A stretch of 64,000 nucleotides of DNA from Trueperella abortisuis (GTDB taxonomy: Bacteria; Actinomycetota; Actinomycetes; Actinomycetales; Actinomycetaceae), in contig NZ_JAUSQL010000001.1 of NCBI RefSeq assembly GCF_030811095.1, positions 1,860,001-1,924,000 on the forward strand. Reading direction: 5' to 3'. The translations under genes and the position numbers were made by a program. Position 1 is the stretch's first letter. Each line of letters begins with the position of its first letter. This document shows positions 32,712 to 40,269 of the stretch, one piece after another. The notes under the pieces are model-generated. The model was not told where the DNA came from, did not search any database, and saw nothing but the letters and a program-made list of their open reading frames with translations.

Positions 32712-33082
32712 CACACGTTAACGCAACTGCCACCCGCTGCGATGGGTGGTGGGCTGCCGACTTCACCGTAGACGACCACGAATACTCCACCCAGGCTCGC
32801 CGCCTGGATCAACTCGAAGCGATGATTAAAGACGCTGCGGCGCTCATGACCGGCCAGCCCGAAGAAAGCTTCACTGTCAGCATCGAACCGTGCGGGCTTC
32901 CGGTCGAGGCTATTGACCGTTATAAGAGCGCCACCAAAGCCGCCCAGGAAGCAGAACGCGAGCTTTCCGATTCCTCGCGCACAGCAGTGCAACTGTTGAC
33001 TCGCGCAGGGCTTTCCATGCGTGACGTGGGCACGATCATGGGCGTATCTGTCCAACGCGTCTCCCAGCTGGCAAAGGCCTAA
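32708..33082 (+). CDS. hicB: HicB-family antitoxin with C-terminal HTH
   Basis: The 124-residue protein has a degenerate RNase H-like HicB domain (CDGWWAADFTVDDHEYSTQA, RRLDQLEAMIKDAAALMTG), a helical linker, and a C-terminal helix-turn-helix (LLTRAGLSMRDVGTIMGVSV). Antitoxins of this type neutralise HicA and repress the operon by binding the promoter. The palindrome upstream of hicA is a suitable target. Confidence 0.82.
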   Translation: MTHVNATATRCDGWWAADFTVDDHEYSTQARRLDQLEAMIKDAAALMTGQPEESFTVSIEPCGLPVEAIDRYKSATKAAQEAERELSDSSRTAVQLLTRAGLSMRDVGTIMGVSVQRVSQLAKA

Positions 33083-33083
33083 C

Positions 33084-33668
33084 ATGGATCTGCCTACGTG
33101 GATTAACGCTGGAGCCGCCGTTGTGTCGCTCGTAGGCGCTGCCTTCTCGTGGTGGCGCTCGAACCTGTCAAAGCAGGCGCGAGAACAAGCCCGCCTCGAC
33201 AAAGAAGCAGCACAGGCCGCGACAATCCAGGCGGATGCGTCCCAACGCCAAGCCGAAACAGCAAAGACTGCTGCTGAGCAGTCAGCCCGGCAAGGCGTTG
33301 AGCAACTGCAGCGCTTGGACGAAATGACGACGAGCTTGAACCAAATCGTGCAGGCCCTCAGGGAGTCTGGGGCACGCCCCGACGTGGTTGGCTTTCCTGC
33401 GGATGCCCCTTCTGGGAGGCGCTTCATTGAACGCGCCGGGAAGACGATGCTCGTCATCAAAAACGACTCGGCCGCACCCTTCCATGTCGAGCATGTGAGG
33501 AACCGAGACCAGTTCGCGCGAGTTGAGCTGAATGATGACTTCATCATTCCTCCGTTCGGTCAGAAGAGTTTCTTTGCGCTTGAGGCATGGGGCTATCCGT
33601 TCCCGGACCATTTGGTTCTCGATGAGGTGGGAAGCGACGAACCGACGTATCTGGCGATCCCTCGATGA
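33084..33668 (+). CDS. Membrane-anchored coiled-coil protein A
   Basis: The 194-residue product follows hicB by 1 bp. It has an N-terminal transmembrane helix (INAGAAVVSLVGAAFSWWRS), about 60 residues of Ala/Gln/Lys-rich coiled coil (QAREQARLDKEAAQAATIQA), and a C-terminal beta-rich domain (MLVIKNDSAAPFHVEHVRNR, FIIPPFGQKSFFALEAWGYP). The same architecture recurs in the plus-strand gene at 44066. Lone plus-strand membrane proteins in a lysogen are often exclusion factors; this is inference. Confidence 0.65.
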   Translation: MDLPTWINAGAAVVSLVGAAFSWWRSNLSKQAREQARLDKEAAQAATIQADASQRQAETAKTAAEQSARQGVEQLQRLDEMTTSLNQIVQALRESGARPDVVGFPADAPSGRRFIERAGKTMLVIKNDSAAPFHVEHVRNRDQFARVELNDDFIIPPFGQKSFFALEAWGYPFPDHLVLDEVGSDEPTYLAIPR

Positions 33669-33738
33669 CTGCCTGGTAGGCGAACCATGCGGACACGAAA
33701 GCCCCACCGATTGAAAAGATCATGAAGATGACGCTCAC
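33544..33738 (-). CDS. 64-residue single-helix membrane protein
   Basis: The start is GTG 33738 with GAGGAGGA 5 nt upstream. The N-terminus is a transmembrane helix (VIFMIFSIGGAFVSAWFAYQ) and the rest is polar, ending in DRTEE. It overlaps the convergent plus-strand gene by 125 bp. It is coupled to the tiny ORF upstream (GTGA overlap). Function unknown. Confidence 0.5.
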   Translation of the reverse strand: MSVIFMIFSIGGAFVSAWFAYQAVIEGSPDTSVRRFPPHREPNGPGTDSPMPQAQRNSSDRTEE

Positions 33739-33806
33739 TTTTCCTCCTCGTCTTCGTGGGTGCCGTGTTTGGTGCAGCTAGGCCGGGCATAATGCTGTTC
33801 GGTCAT
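33735..33806 (-). CDS. 23-residue mini-ORF
   Basis: MTEQHYARPSCTKHGTHEDE followed by EEK. AAAGGA lies 7 nt before the ATG. The stop overlaps the GTG of the next gene. The acidic end codons themselves form the next gene's ribosome binding site (GAGGAGGA), so its main role may be translational coupling. Confidence 0.5.
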   Translation of the reverse strand: MTEQHYARPSCTKHGTHEDEEEK

Positions 33807-33816
33807 GGTTTTCCTT

Positions 33817-33876
33817 TCATTGATTGAGTTCGGCCTTCACCGCATCAATAAGCGCAGCCTGCGTCGTGTCCTTCTT
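33817..33876 (-). pseudogene. Remnant of a helicase gene 3' end
   Basis: Read in its own frame the minus strand gives KKDTTQAALIDAVKAELNQ and a stop. The C-terminus of the intact helicase gene (34827-36200) reads KKDTTQAALVEAVKTELAQ. The DNA match is about 80% over about 50 bp. The overlapping gene (33845-34426) runs through the start of this segment in a different frame, so that gene ends in recombined sequence. Confidence 0.7.
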
Positions 33877-34426
33877 TCGGATAGAGAGGGGTCACGTCCT
33901 CAAGTTCGGACCAGTGCGCCTTGAACTCTCCCTGTTGGAACGGCCATTCCCACATGCCTTCACCGCCGGGTATCCATAGCCCGATCGGCTCTGTGTCTGC
34001 GCAAAGAGGGTGACTGGCGAGCACGGCTGGTGCGTCGAGCCAGTCCGGTTCAGGGTCTGGCAACGGGTCGAGCGTGCGGAATACCGGCGCGAGGTCGGGG
34101 TCGATCTTGATGTCGCACTGTGCGGTGTATTCCTTCAGCCCGGAGTCATAAAATTCCAGAAATCGATCGCCTTTGGGGATGACCTGCCCCGGTTTCACTT
34201 CGTGCGCGAGTTCCCATGCGAGGTCGAGTGCTTCACTTGCCGTAACGGGCGCAGACGGGTCGAGCGCGAAATCACGAGACGCTACTTCTTCGTCGCTCAA
34301 ATAGCCCCCCCTCGGGGTGATCCAATACTGGCCGCCGTCGTTTATTTTCATGACCCGGAGGCCCATCGTCTCGTGGGTCGCCGTCGCGCCGACTGGCGCG
34401 TTCTCAAAATCTTTAATCGTGCTCAT
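33845..34426 (-). CDS. Uncharacterised phage early protein
   Basis: The 193-residue acidic protein starts at ATG 34426 (MSTIKDFENAPVGATATHET) with AAGGAGA 5 nt upstream. It is rich in Asp, Glu and Trp with many turns (PLPDPEPDWLDAPAV, IPGGEGMWEWPFQQG). No family is recognised. Its last 10 or so codons (KEGHDAGCAY) read across helicase-derived DNA out of frame, so the original C-terminus is probably lost. Confidence 0.65.
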   Translation of the reverse strand: MSTIKDFENAPVGATATHETMGLRVMKINDGGQYWITPRGGYLSDEEVASRDFALDPSAPVTASEALDLAWELAHEVKPGQVIPKGDRFLEFYDSGLKEYTAQCDIKIDPDLAPVFRTLDPLPDPEPDWLDAPAVLASHPLCADTEPIGLWIPGGEGMWEWPFQQGEFKAHWSELEDVTPLYPKEGHDAGCAY

Positions 34427-34680
34427 TTCGTCTCCTTGTCCTGTGGGTAAATAACTGTGAGTGGTAGCAGTCGTGGGCTCGTGACTGGGGAGTAAACCAT
34501 CGTCGCGTCGGTGCGCGCCCAATACCTGTTGCCGCGTTTTTCTTCCGGGGTGGCATGCCCGGACAGTATGCGGAGTTGTGCGGCGATGCCGTCGCCCATG
34601 ATGACGACCGCGTCGAGTGGGAGAGCGTTTTCGTCCCAGCCCGCGTGGTGTTCGCCCTCAAGTGTCATGTTTTTCGTCAT
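34423..34680 (-). CDS. Uncharacterised small phage protein
   Basis: The 85-residue product begins MTKNMTLEGEHHAGWDENAL and contains RGNRYWARTDATMVYSPVTS. It overlaps the downstream gene by 4 bp (ATGA) and has GAGGAG upstream inside the previous mini-ORF. No motif is recognised. It belongs to a tightly coupled early operon. Confidence 0.6.
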   Translation of the reverse strand: MTKNMTLEGEHHAGWDENALPLDAVVIMGDGIAAQLRILSGHATPEEKRGNRYWARTDATMVYSPVTSPRLLPLTVIYPQDKETK

Positions 34681-34733
34681 TAGTGCTGCTCCTCGATGAG
34701 TTCTTCTAACAGGGTTGCGATGATTGGGTTCAT
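34680..34733 (-). CDS. 17-residue mini-ORF
   Basis: MNPIIATLLEELIEEQH, with AAAGGAAAACCAGGA upstream. Its start overlaps the previous stop as ATGA and its stop overlaps the next start as TAATG. The codons for EEQ supply the next gene's GAGGAGCAG ribosome binding site. It may be only a coupling leader. Confidence 0.45.
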   Translation of the reverse strand: MNPIIATLLEELIEEQH

Positions 34734-34843
34734 TCCTGGTTTTCCTTTCGTGTGCAGTAAGGGCATGTGATTAGCCGGAGTGTTTTCGAGTCACGGACAA
34801 CCCCAGACCCGCGACACTTACGACAACTACTGCTGGCTGTCAC
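34730..34843 (-). CDS. 37-residue zinc-finger mini-protein
   Basis: The product starts with GTG (GGAGGCAC upstream) as MTASSSCRKCRGSGVVRDSK and ends with TCPYCTRKENQE. It has two CxxC knuckles 21 residues apart, as in DnaJ-like zinc fingers. The start lies 17 bp inside the helicase 3' end and the stop overlaps the next mini-ORF. It probably binds nucleic acid. Confidence 0.6.
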   Translation of the reverse strand: MTASSSCRKCRGSGVVRDSKTLRLITCPYCTRKENQE

Positions 34844-36200
34844 GGTGTGCCTCCTGTGCTAGTTCTGTTTTGACCGCTTCGACAAGCGCGGCCTGCGTCG
34901 TGTCCTTCTTGTCGAGTGAGGCGAGGACTCGGGCGTCGATCGTGTCCTCGGCGACAAGGTGGGTGATGGTGACGGGATGTTGCTGGCCTTGCCGGTGCAA
35001 TCGCGCATTGAGTTGCTGGTAGAGCTCGAGGGACCAGGTGAGGGTGAACCACACGAGTAGGTGTCCGCCCGCTTGGAGGTTCAGGCCGTGCCCAGCCGAG
35101 GCGGGGTGGATCAGTCCGATCGGGATCAGGCCCTTGTTCCAGTCCTCAAAATCTTGTGCTGTGTCTAGTAGGCGGGCGTTCGGGAAACGGTCCTTAATCC
35201 TCGCAAGGTCATGGGTGTACCAGTAGGCAACGAGCAGGGGCTGGCCGTTGGCTGCCTCCACGAGGTCTTCGAGGCCGTCGAGTTTGGCGTCGTGCACGTC
35301 GACCCATTCGGCGCTGGTGGGGTCGGTGTAGATCGCTCCGGCGGAAAGCTGGAGGAGTTTACCGGCCAATGTGGCTGCACTGGAGGCGTCGATCGTTTCG
35401 GTGTTGATGTGGGTGACGAGGTCGCGTTTGAGGGTGTCGTAGGTGGCGCGTGCTTTGGGCGGTATGGCCACCGCATGATTCACGAAAATTGCTTCTGGGA
35501 CGTCCAAATAATCCTCGGCGGTCATAGATATGGTCACTGGTCTGATCGCTTCGTAGATCGCGTCCTGTGCACCCTGGCGGGGTTCCCACCCGACCGGGCG
35601 GCCATACACGTATGTGGTCGGCTGAAAATAACGCTCACGGTATGTGGTGATGCGGGTGCCGAAGATCGACGGGTCGATGAGTTTGTATTGGCCGAAGAGA
35701 TCTAGGAGGCCGTTGGGTGTGGGTGTGCCGGTCAGGCCGATCATGCGGTGGATGTGTGGACGGACGCGGCAGAGTGCCCGGTTGCGTTTCGAGGACGCGT
35801 TTTTGAAGCTGGAGAGTTCGTCGATGACGACGGTGTCGTACGGCCACGCATTGCCGAGGGTCTGGACGAGCCAAGGGATGTTCTCGCGGTTGATGATGTG
35901 CAACGGGGCAGGATCCTCGAGTAGCGCCTGGCGTTTAGCTGGCGAGCCGGTGAGGACCACCGCATCAAGCCCGGCCAAATGATCCCACTTGGCAAGCTCT
36001 GCCGGCCAGGTATGAGTGGCGACGCGTTTGGGGGCGACGACAAGCACTTTGTGGGCGAGCTGGTTTGCCAGGAGGCTTGTGAGGGCGGTGAGGGTGATGA
36101 CGGTTTTCCCGAGGCCCATGTCCAAAAGGAGGACGCTGTTGGGGTGGAGGAGGATGTGTGCGATGGCTTGGCGTTGGTAGTTATGCGGTGCGAATCGCAT
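34827..36200 (-). CDS. SNF2-like DEAD/DEAH-box helicase
   Basis: The 457-residue protein starts at ATG 36200 (MRFAPHNYQRQAIAHILLHP) with AGGAGG upstream, overlapping the nuclease gene. It shows the SF2 series: Q-like YQRQAI, Walker A LLDMGLGKT, motif Ia VVAPKRVATHTWPAE, motif II VIDELSSFKN, motif III GLTGTPTPNG, and motif VI QQLNARLHRQGQ with SAGHGLNLQAGG before it. This type occurs in many actinophage early regions next to VRR-NUC genes and aids DNA replication or recombination. Confidence 0.88.
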   Translation of the reverse strand: MRFAPHNYQRQAIAHILLHPNSVLLLDMGLGKTVITLTALTSLLANQLAHKVLVVAPKRVATHTWPAELAKWDHLAGLDAVVLTGSPAKRQALLEDPAPLHIINRENIPWLVQTLGNAWPYDTVVIDELSSFKNASSKRNRALCRVRPHIHRMIGLTGTPTPNGLLDLFGQYKLIDPSIFGTRITTYRERYFQPTTYVYGRPVGWEPRQGAQDAIYEAIRPVTISMTAEDYLDVPEAIFVNHAVAIPPKARATYDTLKRDLVTHINTETIDASSAATLAGKLLQLSAGAIYTDPTSAEWVDVHDAKLDGLEDLVEAANGQPLLVAYWYTHDLARIKDRFPNARLLDTAQDFEDWNKGLIPIGLIHPASAGHGLNLQAGGHLLVWFTLTWSLELYQQLNARLHRQGQQHPVTITHLVAEDTIDARVLASLDKKDTTQAALVEAVKTELAQEAHRDSQQ

Positions 36201-36462
36201 CGAGGGCCTCCTGTATTTGGTCGGGGTGGTCAATGATGAGGGCGGTAGCTCCAAGGGCGTGGAGTTGGTGGATGCGGTGTTGCTGGATTGGTCGTGGTTG
36301 TTGCCCGGGGGCTTTGACTTCAATGAAGCCGACATGCCCGCCGGGGAGGATCACGAGCCGGTCGGGGACTCCTGCGGTGCCGGGGCTGGTGAATTTCCAG
36401 CACAGCCCACCGGCGGCGTGGACTGCCCGGATCAGGGCTTGTTCGACGACGGTTTCACGCAT
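36181..36462 (-). CDS. VRR-NUC domain nuclease
   Basis: The 93-residue protein is the compact VRR-NUC version of the PD-(D/E)xK fold. It has E7 in the first helix (RETVVEQAL), GVPDRLVILPGG and FIEVKAPGQQPRPIQQHRI, giving D...ExK and the Q ligand. Such enzymes cleave branched or flap DNA. It overlaps the helicase start by 20 bp, so the pair is coupled. Confidence 0.9.
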   Translation of the reverse strand: MRETVVEQALIRAVHAAGGLCWKFTSPGTAGVPDRLVILPGGHVGFIEVKAPGQQPRPIQQHRIHQLHALGATALIIDHPDQIQEALDAIRTA

Positions 36463-36474
36463 AGGGGTTCCTTT

Positions 36475-36708
36475 CTAGGCGGCGAGAGTGTTGGCTGCGA
36501 TCGTGTAAAGGTCACGTGCGGCGGGCGGGGTGACGGCGTTGCCCCACATCCGCACCTGCTCACGGCCATTTCCCACGGCTTGGTAGTGGGCGGGGAAAGC
36601 CATGCCGAGTTTGACCTCGTCTGGGGTGAGCATCCGAAAATAGGTGTCCTCAATGCGTGGCGTAGTCCAGCTGGTTGTGAGGGCGTATCTGTCGGTGGTG
36701 GTGATCAT
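36475..36708 (-). CDS. C-terminal fragment of a cytosine-5 DNA methyltransferase
   Basis: The 77-residue ORF starts at ATG 36708 with AAGGAGA upstream. It ends with the two last conserved motifs of C5 methyltransferases: motif IX-like RMLTPDEVKLGMAFP and motif X GNAVTPPAARDLYTIAANTL. The SAM-binding FxGxG, PC and ENV motifs are absent from this gene and from neighbouring frames. Yet the fragment has its own good ribosome binding site and undamaged codons. It may be a deletion product kept for some other role. Confidence 0.75.
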   Translation of the reverse strand: MITTTDRYALTTSWTTPRIEDTYFRMLTPDEVKLGMAFPAHYQAVGNGREQVRMWGNAVTPPAARDLYTIAANTLAA

Positions 36709-36767
36709 CGTGGGGTCTCCTTTATGAAGGGTGGGTTGGGGTGCCTGAAACGGACGCGCTACAGGTG

Positions 36768-37038
36768 CTACAGATGTTTTTGAATCGGTCGTGAATATAT
36801 GGTTTTTACTCTCTAACCTGTGGATAAGTGGCACATATTCTGTGGATAACTCTTTTTCTTTATGCGCATAGATTTAGATCTATCTGTAGATCTGTAGCGG
36901 TCGTTAATGAAATAGCTAGATAGCAACGAAAAGTGGGCACTACAGATCGTGAAAAAATCTGTAGCGATCTGTTGCATCTGTAGTGTTCCACTACAGATCC
37001 ACTACAGATCCACTACAGATCAATCCAGGCATCTGTAG
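36768..37038. other. ori: Candidate prophage replication origin
   Basis: This 271-bp non-coding stretch between the methyltransferase fragment and the primase gene has two perfect DnaA boxes (TGTGGATAA at 36819-36827 and 36841-36849) and an AT-rich part (36845-36925). It also has ten copies of the 8-mer ATCTGTAG/CTACAGAT at 36768, 36882, 36890, 36940, 36957, 36976, 36991, 37002, 37013 and 37031, in both orientations. The three at 36991-37020 are spaced 11 bp apart, one helical turn. Adjacent genes encode a primase-helicase and a helicase. Confidence 0.75.
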
Positions 37039-37048
37039 TGAGCTTGCA

Positions 37049-40000
37049 TTACTCATCGAGGGCCTCCTGGAGGGAGTCATCCGGCAGCGACAAGCCAACA
37101 TAGAAACGCGCCCTATGGCCGACCTTGTTTTCGACACCTTCCCGCTTCATGCGCCTGCCGAACACGATCGGGGCCACCGGCGTGTACCCGTTCTGCTCAC
37201 ACCACCGCTCGTAGGCTGCCCGCACCTTAGGGACAGGGGCCTGGAAGAGGTCCTTGTTGGTTTCGTGCAGGGTGCATACTTCGGTGAGGAATTGGCGGAC
37301 GGTATTCTGGTCGGCTTCGTAGTCGACGGTAGCCCTTGTGACGGCGGCCGGGTCGGGTAGGCCGTGCGTGAGGTAGTCGAGGGTGCCGTTGATGACCCAT
37401 TGCAGGATGCCGGGAGCCTCCTGGAGTAGTTCGTTTTCGAGGTTGGGGTTTCTTTCTGGTTTGGGGACGACGTAGAGGAAGGGGATGAGGCGGACGCGGC
37501 GCCATAGGGCCGGGCTACCGCCGCCGGGGGTTTCGAGGGTGGTGTTGGTCAGGGCGACGATGGTGTGGGTGGGTGTGAAGGTGAAGAAGTCTTTGCCCAT
37601 GAAGCGGGCGGTGAGGGTGTCGCCGCCGGTGAGTTCTTTGGTTTTTGCTTCGGCGATGCGTTGTCCTTCTTCGAGTTCGGAGACGACGGCGAGGCGGACG
37701 CCTGAGAGTGCGGCGATTTCGGTGGGGTGACGGTTGGTGGCGGTGAGGATTTCGGCGGGGCTGGTGGTGGAGTAGCCGGTTTGGCCGGTGCCGAGGATGG
37801 TTTGGAGGACGTTGAGCATGGTGGTTTTGCCGTTGGCTCCGGTTCCGTAGAAGAAGGGGAGGAGTTGTTCTTTGGTTTGGCCGATGATGGCTTGGCCGAA
37901 GAAGCGTTGGATGTAGGTGATGAGGTGGGTGTCGTTCATGAAGATTTGGTCGAGGAATTGGTTCCAGCGGGGTGTGGGGCAGTTGGGGTTGGGTGCGGTG
38001 GTGGTGGAGCGTAGGCAGAGGGTGTTGGGGTTGGGTGGGGTGAGTTGGCCGGTGTGGAGATCAATGGTGCCTTTGGGGGTGTTGAGGAGGTAGGGGTCGG
38101 CGTCGTATTGGGTGATGGAGGTGTAGATGCCTTGGGTGTTGCGGGCGAGGGCGAGCATGGCGCGGATGGCGGTGTTGGAGAGGGAGTGTTTGCGGTGGGT
38201 TTGGTCTGCTTTGTCATCTACTGGGAGGTTGCGGGCGAGGTGGCGTGCGGCTTCGATTGCTTTGGCGTCGCCTCCGTCGAGGTCCCATTTGTGGCCGTCC
38301 CAGTGCGCCCATTTGCCGTGTTCGTTGATGTATTTGAAGGTGGGCGTGTAGGTGTCGGCGAAGCGGAGGGCGTTGCCGTCGTCGGTGCGCGTGTAGGTGT
38401 CGGGCTCTGTGATGGTCGGCGTGGGCGTGGCTGCAGCCTCAGGCACAGTGTCAGTGTGAGTGTCAGTGTCAGTGTGAGTGTGAGTGTGAGTGTCAGTGTG
38501 TTTGTGGGTGATCCATGCGTCCAACCCGGTCGTGTCCCGCACGTGTTCAGCCTGCCGGCCGTAGCCCTCCTTGGCGAGCTGCTTGGCTGCGGCGGTGTGG
38601 TTACCGTCGTGTTCGAGGACAGTATTATGCGAAACGAGACCTTCAGCGATAAAGGTCCTAGTGTCGGTCATAAATGCGGCAACTTCCCGTTCTCCAACGA
38701 ATTTCACGCTTTTCACGGTTGCGTTGGGGACGGCCTGGGTCCAGGCTCCTCGACCAACCCAACTACGTTTGTCTACGAGGCGGGTAGGTTGGAGGGACCC
38801 TAAGAGGCGCATTCCTTCTCCAATGGTCTGAATGAGAATGTTGATAACGCCATCGTTTTGGTGCTGCTTGATATTGGGCTGGAACCCACGTTCTTTGAGT
38901 AGAGCGATTGCTTTTTGTGCTATCGGGCCATCTTTTTGGGAGAGTCCGACATTACCGCGGGATGTCCAACCTTCGCCGTCATACATTCCGGAAAGCCAGC
39001 CGCTATCGAAATCGTTCGCGGTTTCCCACGTGCCGTCGATTAGCGTGCTGATGCGTTGGCCTTTACGTAGGTTTTGCGTTTGGATCCAGCGCATGTTTCC
39101 GCCCTTGCCGGCTGATGAAGCAAGCCATGGATGTTCATCTGTGCATACGATCTTGAGTCCGTTTTCAAGCTCTAGTTCATAACAAGGCAAAATGCGGGTT
39201 TCTGCTGCTTCAACTGTTGCGACTCGGAGTTTTCTCTTTCCGTGTTTCTGTGTGGGGTATTCATCGATTCCAACGAGTTCATCACCTTCTTTTACGGTTC
39301 CTGCTTCTACCCACGTGAGGTCGGCTGTCAGGATTTTAGTTTCTGGCGCGACACAGTATGCCCCGAATTTTGTGTACGGGGTTTCGGCCTCGAAGGCGGT
39401 GGAGGTGGACCATATGTAGAGGCGGTCGCGGTCGGTGGCGTGGCCGGTGGAGGCGCTGATGCCGGTGGTTTTGCCGGGGCGGCGCCAGAAGGTTTCGTTG
39501 CCGCGGGTGAAGACGGGGGCCCAGCCGTGGGGGGTGAGAATATCTGCCCAGGTGGTGCGCGTCTCGTAGTCATCCCCGGGCGTGACACCAGTGTGCGGGT
39601 CGCGTACTACCGGGGTTTGTGTGGGTTGTGGTGTGGGTGTTTGGTCGAGGGTGCGGAAAACGGTGAGGAGGTCGTCGAGCTCGTCGAGGGTGAAGGTTCC
39701 TGCGGTGGTGGGGCCTCCTTGGAGGAGGCTCCATGCGCCTTTGCCGGTGTGGTGGAAGTGCTCCCCGTCGAGGGGTGCGACGACGCTGTAGCCGCCGTTT
39801 TCACGGGTCTCAGCGAGAACGCGGCCGTCGGCGGTGCGGGCGAGCTTACGGTTACCATGGGTGTTGTCGGGGGCGTAGATGTACCAGTGGTAGCCCCCGG
39901 TGGGGGTGGTTTCCCACCAGCCGAACATGCGGTGCCAGAGGTCTGCCAGGCCGGAGTCGTTGGCGAGGGTGATTAGGTCAGTGAGGGTGTTGGCGGCTTT

Positions 40001-40234
40001 GCCTTCGAGTTCGATCATCATCAGGCCGCCTGAGATGTGGCCCATGATGACACCGATGCCGTATTCGCCGGTGGCGAACCATGTGTCTATATCGGTGCTG
40101 GCCAGGCGCTGGGTTTGGAGGTTTTTCCAGCTGATGGCGGGCCTTTTGTCGCCACGTTCCGGGTCATATTGGAGAATGGGGACGATGGAGATGCCAGCCG
40201 CGTAGAGCTCTTTTGCTCTCTGGTATGTGTTCAA
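37049..40234 (-). CDS. Primase-polymerase/SF3 helicase with intein
   Basis: The 1061-codon ORF (TTG start with AGGAAGGA upstream) encodes a phage replication protein. Residues 1-200 are a PrimPol (AEP) domain (GVIMGHISGGLMMIELEGKA, YHWYIYAPD). The intein occupies 294-537. A His/Thr/Asp repeat linker lies at about 577-597. Residues 610-1061 form a D5-like helicase of superfamily 3: FYGTGANGKTTMLNVL is Walker A (797-804) and VSELEEG Walker B, with AEILTATNRHPTEIAALSG between. After intein removal the mature protein would have 817 residues. Primer synthesis and unwinding at the adjacent origin is the likely role. Confidence 0.9.
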   Translation of the reverse strand: MNTYQRAKELYAAGISIVPILQYDPERGDKRPAISWKNLQTQRLASTDIDTWFATGEYGIGVIMGHISGGLMMIELEGKAANTLTDLITLANDSGLADLWHRMFGWWETTPTGGYHWYIYAPDNTHGNRKLARTADGRVLAETRENGGYSVVAPLDGEHFHHTGKGAWSLLQGGPTTAGTFTLDELDDLLTVFRTLDQTPTPQPTQTPVVRDPHTGVTPGDDYETRTTWADILTPHGWAPVFTRGNETFWRRPGKTTGISASTGHATDRDRLYIWSTSTAFEAETPYTKFGAYCVAPETKILTADLTWVEAGTVKEGDELVGIDEYPTQKHGKRKLRVATVEAAETRILPCYELELENGLKIVCTDEHPWLASSAGKGGNMRWIQTQNLRKGQRISTLIDGTWETANDFDSGWLSGMYDGEGWTSRGNVGLSQKDGPIAQKAIALLKERGFQPNIKQHQNDGVINILIQTIGEGMRLLGSLQPTRLVDKRSWVGRGAWTQAVPNATVKSVKFVGEREVAAFMTDTRTFIAEGLVSHNTVLEHDGNHTAAAKQLAKEGYGRQAEHVRDTTGLDAWITHKHTDTHTHTHTDTDTHTDTVPEAAATPTPTITEPDTYTRTDDGNALRFADTYTPTFKYINEHGKWAHWDGHKWDLDGGDAKAIEAARHLARNLPVDDKADQTHRKHSLSNTAIRAMLALARNTQGIYTSITQYDADPYLLNTPKGTIDLHTGQLTPPNPNTLCLRSTTTAPNPNCPTPRWNQFLDQIFMNDTHLITYIQRFFGQAIIGQTKEQLLPFFYGTGANGKTTMLNVLQTILGTGQTGYSTTSPAEILTATNRHPTEIAALSGVRLAVVSELEEGQRIAEAKTKELTGGDTLTARFMGKDFFTFTPTHTIVALTNTTLETPGGGSPALWRRVRLIPFLYVVPKPERNPNLENELLQEAPGILQWVINGTLDYLTHGLPDPAAVTRATVDYEADQNTVRQFLTEVCTLHETNKDLFQAPVPKVRAAYERWCEQNGYTPVAPIVFGRRMKREGVENKVGHRARFYVGLSLPDDSLQEALDE
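38447..38500. repeat. Hexanucleotide repeat encoding a His/Asp-Thr linker
   Basis: Nine consecutive hexamers of AGTGTC or AGTGTG (plus strand) encode alternating DT and HT dipeptides on the minus strand. The stretch forms the linker between primase and helicase. Such arrays change length by slippage. Confidence 0.9.
38624..39355 (-). other. Intein (244 residues) in the primase-helicase
   Basis: The insertion starts at Cys294 (CVAPETKILTADLTWVEAG, block A) and includes block B GLKIVCTDEHPWL with the conserved T and H. It has one LAGLIDADG-like motif (SGWLSGMYDGEGW) and ends in block F/G (TFIAEGLVSHN), followed by Thr538 as the +1 extein residue. All splice-essential residues (C1, TxxH, HN, T+1) are present, so splicing should be active. 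Homing endonuclease activity is less certain because only one DOD motif is visible. Confidence 0.93.
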
Positions 40235-40269
40235 CGCTTTTTCGTCCTTCCTGTTGTGGTTGTCGAGTT

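Noticed and set aside
36880..37040. Short repeats taken as a CRISPR array
   Set aside because: The units are 8 bp, in both orientations and unevenly spaced, and no cas genes are nearby; origin iterons fit better.
39242..39976. Plus-strand open frame opposite the primase domain
   Set aside because: It is Gly/Val-rich antisense of a real gene with no ribosome binding site; the intein and PrimPol motifs are on the other strand.
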